This document shows positions 28,822 through 31,812 of a stretch of DNA of 31,812 nucleotides, one piece after another. The stretch lies in assembly GCA_964424985.1 (NCBI GenBank), contig CAYRKQ010000009.1, forward strand, positions 1 to 31,812, given 5' to 3'. The notes under the pieces were generated by a model, which saw nothing but the letters and a program-made list of their open reading frames with translations, ran no database searches and had not been told where the DNA came from. The stretch comes from CAYRKQ01 sp964424985 (GTDB lineage: Bacteria; Patescibacteriota; Saccharimonadia; Saccharimonadales; UBA7683). Position 1 is the stretch's first letter; each line of letters starts with the position of its first letter. The translations under genes were made by a program, and so were the position numbers.

Positions 28822-31050
28822 ATGCAAAAAAAGTACAATAATTACAAATATTATAGCCCCCAGAAACCACGGAAGGGAGCGGTGAACAAGCGCTCGAAAT
28901 ATCCAAAATGGATGAATAAAATTCCTGGTTTCCAAAAGTTTATGAAGTTGCCGCGCAGACGAAAAATTATGCTGGGTGTCTGGGCAGGTATTTCCGTGTT
29001 GGCTGTTATTACGCTGCTGACCACTATCTTGTTTGCTCAGTCGCTTGGCTCGCGTGAAAGCATTATGAACCGGAACAAAACGGGCGTCACGCTGGTGGAT
29101 GTTAACGACAAGCCGTTTTATGAATTTTATAATGCGCGGTCTGAGACTTTTGTTGAGTTAAAGAACATATCACCAGCTGCTAAAAAAGCCCTCATTTCAT
29201 CAGAAGATAAAGATTTTTATAACCACCACGGTTTTTCACCAGTTGGTATTTTGAATGCCGTCTGGCAAAATGTTCGACCAAACGGGCTGGATAACGGCGG
29301 TTCAACCATTACCCAGCAATTGGTGGCCAGTGCCCTTCTTACCAAAGACCGCAGTCTGCTGAGAAAATATCAAGAACTAGTGCTTTCAGTCGAAATTGAA
29401 CGGCGCTACAGTAAAGATGAAATCTTGGAAATGTACCTCAACTCCGTCTACTTTGGCGAGGGAGCTTTTGGTATTGAAGATGCCACCCAAACGTACTTCA
29501 ATAAATCTGCAAAAGATCTCAGTACCTCTGAGGCTGCCATGCTTGTCGGTTTGTTACCGGCACCGTCTGCCTACTCGCCGCTAAGTGGTGATATTAAAAA
29601 AGCTGAGATTCGCCAGACGTACGTGCTTAACAGAATGGTAGCAGATGGCGTGCTCACCGAAGCCGAGGCGAAGACCGCCGATAAAAAGAAGCTCAGTTTT
29701 GCCAAACCAAAAGAATCTCAGTACGAGGCACCACACTTTGCCTTAATGGTGTTAGACGAGCTCGAAAAGAAGTATGGAGAGGGTGAAGAAGGGGAGGAAT
29801 TTGTGGCTCGATCTGGTTTCACCGTAAAGACGACACTGAATCTTGACTGGCAACGCAAAGCCGAAGAGGCCGTAAAGACGCAAGTTGATGCACTGGCGGG
29901 CAGCAATGTTAGTAATGGTGGCGCAGTGGTCATCGACCCCAAAACTGGTGAAATTCGAGCGCTGGTGGGCTCTAAAGACTGGAATGACAATACATTTGGC
30001 AAACTCAACATTGCCACCGCTAACCGACAGCCCGGTTCATCGTTCAAGCCATTTGTGTACGCGACCGGTATTGAAAACAACGTGCTCACCGCGGCAACCA
30101 TCTTTCAAGACAAGCCAACTAACTTCGGTGGTTATAGCCCAAGAAACTACGACCTGGGGTATCGTGGCAATGTAACGCTTCGGCGGGCACTGGCGAATTC
30201 ACTGAATATTCCGGCGGTTGATGCCATGCAGCAAACAGGTATCAGTGCGGTCGTGCAGCAGGTGCGTAAACAAGGCTTGACTACACTTAGCGATGAGGTC
30301 AATTACGGATTGCCGTTAGCACTAGGAAGTGGTGAAGCGAAATTAACGGAAATGACTAATGCCTACGCGGTATTTGCCAATCAAGGCCGGCACAACGACC
30401 TCACGACGTTTACCAGCGTCCAGGACAAAGGTAAAAAAGAAATCTACCAGTATAAGCCGAAGAACGATCGGGTCATTGGCGAAGACACCTCGTATATTAT
30501 GTCTTCTATTCTTTCTGACAATGCCGCCCGCGGAGAAACCTTTGGCTCCAGCTTAACGCTCAGTCGGCCGGCAGCAGTGAAAACCGGTACCACTGAAAAT
30601 TACCGAGACGCCTGGACCATTGGCTATACGCCGAGTGCGGCGGTCGGTATCTGGATTGGTAATAACGACGGTACGCTCATGAGTTCTATAGCCGGTTCGA
30701 GCGGTGCGGCGCCTATCTGGCGCTCGATTATGGAACAGGTCGTGGCGGGCACCACTGTAGAGCAGTTTGTAACGCCGGCCGGCATCTCGGTACGTAATAT
30801 TTGTACTAACAATGGTGGCGTGGCCGCAAAAGCCGGCACTAATACGGTGAAAGAATACTTTAAAGCCAGCAATGTGCCCACCAAGACCTGCGAAGTCAAA
30901 GAGAAGAAAAAAGAGCAGCCCAAGAAGAAAGAGCAGGAGACAGAAATCAAAGAAGAACCCGTTGAAGAGCAGCCTCCAGTAACTGAACCTGAGGAACCAG
31001 AGGAGCCTACTACTCCAGTCAGCCCCACGCTCCCACTCGTTAATCCATAA
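28822..31050 (+). CDS. class A penicillin-binding protein
   Basis: A 742-aa bifunctional peptidoglycan synthase. A basic N-terminus of about 45 residues precedes a transmembrane helix (about 50-73). The glycosyltransferase domain has SSEDKDFYNHHGF (catalytic Glu near 127), GGSTITQQL and RRYSKDEILEMYLNSVYFG. The transpeptidase domain has SSFK (active Ser 406, Lys 409), SLN near 463 and KTGT (Lys 587). A C-terminal tail of about 60 residues is first rich in K and E, then in P, E and T. It polymerises and cross-links the wall outside the membrane. The ATG at 28822 was chosen over a GTG at 28807; neither has a clear ribosome binding site. Confidence 0.96.
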   Translation: MQKKYNNYKYYSPQKPRKGAVNKRSKYPKWMNKIPGFQKFMKLPRRRKIMLGVWAGISVLAVITLLTTILFAQSLGSRESIMNRNKTGVTLVDVNDKPFYEFYNARSETFVELKNISPAAKKALISSEDKDFYNHHGFSPVGILNAVWQNVRPNGLDNGGSTITQQLVASALLTKDRSLLRKYQELVLSVEIERRYSKDEILEMYLNSVYFGEGAFGIEDATQTYFNKSAKDLSTSEAAMLVGLLPAPSAYSPLSGDIKKAEIRQTYVLNRMVADGVLTEAEAKTADKKKLSFAKPKESQYEAPHFALMVLDELEKKYGEGEEGEEFVARSGFTVKTTLNLDWQRKAEEAVKTQVDALAGSNVSNGGAVVIDPKTGEIRALVGSKDWNDNTFGKLNIATANRQPGSSFKPFVYATGIENNVLTAATIFQDKPTNFGGYSPRNYDLGYRGNVTLRRALANSLNIPAVDAMQQTGISAVVQQVRKQGLTTLSDEVNYGLPLALGSGEAKLTEMTNAYAVFANQGRHNDLTTFTSVQDKGKKEIYQYKPKNDRVIGEDTSYIMSSILSDNAARGETFGSSLTLSRPAAVKTGTTENYRDAWTIGYTPSAAVGIWIGNNDGTLMSSIAGSSGAAPIWRSIMEQVVAGTTVEQFVTPAGISVRNICTNNGGVAAKAGTNTVKEYFKASNVPTKTCEVKEKKKEQPKKKEQETEIKEEPVEEQPPVTEPEEPEEPTTPVSPTLPLVNP

Positions 31051-31056
31051 TTTCTC

Positions 31057-31085
31057 TTGACAACAATTCCTCGCAGGAGCACAAT
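31057..31085 (+). promoter_or_regulatory. candidate promoter of the DUF7144-type gene
   Basis: TTGACA, 17 nt, CACAAT (four of six -10 positions), 34 nt before the ATG. Confidence 0.45.
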
Positions 31086-31119
31086 AATTCCAGGTACTAA
31101 TTAAAGGAGGGTTTATATT

Positions 31120-31515
31120 ATGGCAACTAAAACAAGTTCAGACGGCTGGACAGGTTGGGTCGTTTTCGCATCATTTATGATGATTTTGAGCGGCTTTTTC
31201 CAGGCAATTGTTGGGCTTACAGCAGTGGTGAAAGACGAGTTCTTCGTAGTGGCTCCACAGGCGTTAATTACGTTTGACGTCACAACCTGGGGCTGGGTAC
31301 ATCTCTTGCTGAGTATCCTCGTGATCTTTGCTGGTCTTGCGGTGCTTGACGGTAAAGTATGGGGACGAACAGTGGGTGTTCTGCTTGCTCTAGGAAGTGC
31401 AATTGCAAACCTGGCATTCGTGCCGTACTACCCAGTATGGTCAATCCTCGTGATTGTTGTCGACATTGTAGTGATCTACGCGTTGACTGTTCACGGCCGT
31501 GCTTTAACTGAATAG
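31120..31515 (+). CDS. DUF7144-type four-helix membrane protein
   Basis: A 131-aa protein with four hydrophobic helices (about 13-33, 56-76, 83-100 and 107-126). The layout GWTGWVVFASFMMILSGFF, TWGWVHLLLSILVIFAGLAV, WGRTVGVLLA and YPVWSILVIVVDIVVIYALTVHG closely follows a membrane protein family common in Actinobacteria. Function unknown. It has a strong AAAGGAGGG ribosome binding site and its own terminator. The resemblance suggests transfer from an actinobacterial host; that is inference from recalled family sequences, with no search made. Confidence 0.8.
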   Translation: MATKTSSDGWTGWVVFASFMMILSGFFQAIVGLTAVVKDEFFVVAPQALITFDVTTWGWVHLLLSILVIFAGLAVLDGKVWGRTVGVLLALGSAIANLAFVPYYPVWSILVIVVDIVVIYALTVHGRALTE

Positions 31516-31533
31516 TTTCAGTTTGTAGCGAAT

Positions 31534-31562
31534 AAAAGGCTCGAGCTAGACTCGGGCTTTTT
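31534..31562 (+). terminator. intrinsic terminator
   Basis: A 12-bp stem (with G-U pairs) from AAAAGGCTCGAG to CTCGGGCTTTTT, 19 nt after the stop codon. Confidence 0.85.
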
Positions 31563-31623
31563 ATATGTATTACAAATTAAGATGGACGAACCTTACCAAG
31601 AATGCTACAATGACATCTGTTAT

Positions 31624-31700
31624 GAGGGTGTAGCCAAGCGTTAAGCAATGGTTGCTCGAGGTCGCGAGACCGAGAAGAATTATCAATCGTCCCGAATCGG
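31624..31700 (+). pseudogene. degenerate tRNA-Gln-like sequence
   Basis: The first about 30 bases (AGGGTGTAGCCAAGCG, then TTAAGCAA with two bases missing) match the 5' half of the tRNA-Gln that starts 131 nt downstream. After that the similarity is lost: GGTC-GCGA-GACC and TCCC-GAATC-GGGA hairpins follow in place of anticodon and T arms. A TGC-TACAAT -10 element lies at 31602-31610, just upstream. The arrangement mirrors the Phe-like pseudo-tRNA at the other end of the window. Confidence 0.5.
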
Positions 31701-31756
31701 GATCAGAACATTTCATTACACGTCCGTAATTGACACAAAACTATAAAAAGACGTTA

Positions 31757-31812
31757 GGGTGTAGCCAAGCGGTAAGGCAACGGGACCAGAACCCGTTGCC
31801 TTACCGCTTGGC
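31757..31812 (+). tRNA. tRNA-Gln (CTG), folded back at the contig end
   Basis: AGGGTGTA, D arm GCC-AAGCGGTAA-GGC and anticodon stem ACGGG/CCCGT are those of tRNA-Gln. In the given orientation the loop is ACCAGAA, which has C33 and cannot be a Gln loop; its reverse complement, TTCTGGT, has U33 and CTG. The right arm after the loop is the exact inverse of the left arm over 21 bases to the last base of the window. A real tRNA-Gln (CTG) is therefore likely, but the sequence here is inverted at the anticodon loop. Confidence 0.55.
31764..31812. repeat. perfect 21-bp palindrome ending the window
   Basis: Arms 31764-31784 and 31792-31812 around a 7-nt loop. It is probably an assembly fold-back in the tRNA-Gln anticodon stem. 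Confidence 0.85.

Noticed and set aside
28711..28935. Transmembrane N-terminus for SodC
   Set aside because: A near-perfect ribosome binding site lies before the internal ATG, and the longer frame would overlap the PBP promoter and start.
31621..31760. Group I intron in a tRNA
   Set aside because: An intron would separate a 5' half from a 3' half; here a 5' half is followed by a complete 5' end of the same tRNA, and no intron core was recognised.

Overview
The window looks like a complete or nearly complete contig from a Candidate Phyla Radiation bacterium, most likely Saccharibacteria (TM7). The reasons are compact operons with ATGA/GTGA overlaps, several CPR-style small or divergent proteins (a 48-aa L32-like protein, a short TrmD, a LigA with a divergent Ia motif), a peptidoglycan gene set, no amino-acid biosynthesis pathway, and roughly mid-40s GC by eye. 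UGA is used as a stop, which argues against the SR1/Gracilibacteria code. The taxonomic call is inference; no rRNA gene is present.

Layout: 1-491 holds tRNA-Phe (cut by the window edge), a tRNA-Phe-like pseudo-copy with a hairpin in its D loop, tRNA-Gly and tRNA-Cys. A possible amidoligase-fold gene follows (505-1320), then tRNA-Leu and the lemA-htpX-membrane protein-ligA operon. Next come a small convergent membrane gene and a 5.7-kb gene for a membrane histidine kinase with a beta-propeller-like ectodomain. At 12.16-12.6 kb a tRNA 5' half is followed by a GIY-YIG gene broken by a scaffold gap and about 90 bases of GC-rich foreign-looking sequence, then tRNA-Ala. The murF-ddl-class IV aminotransferase group follows. 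A 2OG-Fe(II) oxygenase and a RAYT transposase with perfect inverted repeats are on the minus strand. Then comes leuS, whose editing domain carries both a NUDIX domain and an in-frame palindromic repeat.

From 20.4 kb there is a frameshifted small gene, a small membrane protein, an L32-like gene, the coupled nusB-NUDIX-rnc operon, a four-helix-bundle gene between inverted repeats, rpsP, khpA, a lipoprotein (minus), trmD and an unknown gene. The last part has an AT-rich repeat region, sodC (minus), a class A penicillin-binding protein, an actinobacterial-looking DUF7144-type membrane protein, and a degenerate tRNA-Gln followed by a tRNA-Gln that folds back on itself at the contig end.

Functionally the window joins cell-wall synthesis (MurF, Ddl, class A PBP), translation and RNA maturation (LeuRS, TrmD, S16, L32-like, NusB, RNase III, KhpA, tRNAs), DNA ligation, membrane quality control (HtpX/LemA) and surface sensing. 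The observations most worth checking are the NUDIX-in-LeuRS fusion, the kinase with two DHp-like segments split by a transmembrane hairpin, the palindromic element inside leuS, and the repeated arrangement of a tRNA 5' half upstream of an intact tRNA. Two places (about 12383-12480 and 31764-31812) look like assembly artefacts and should be treated with care.
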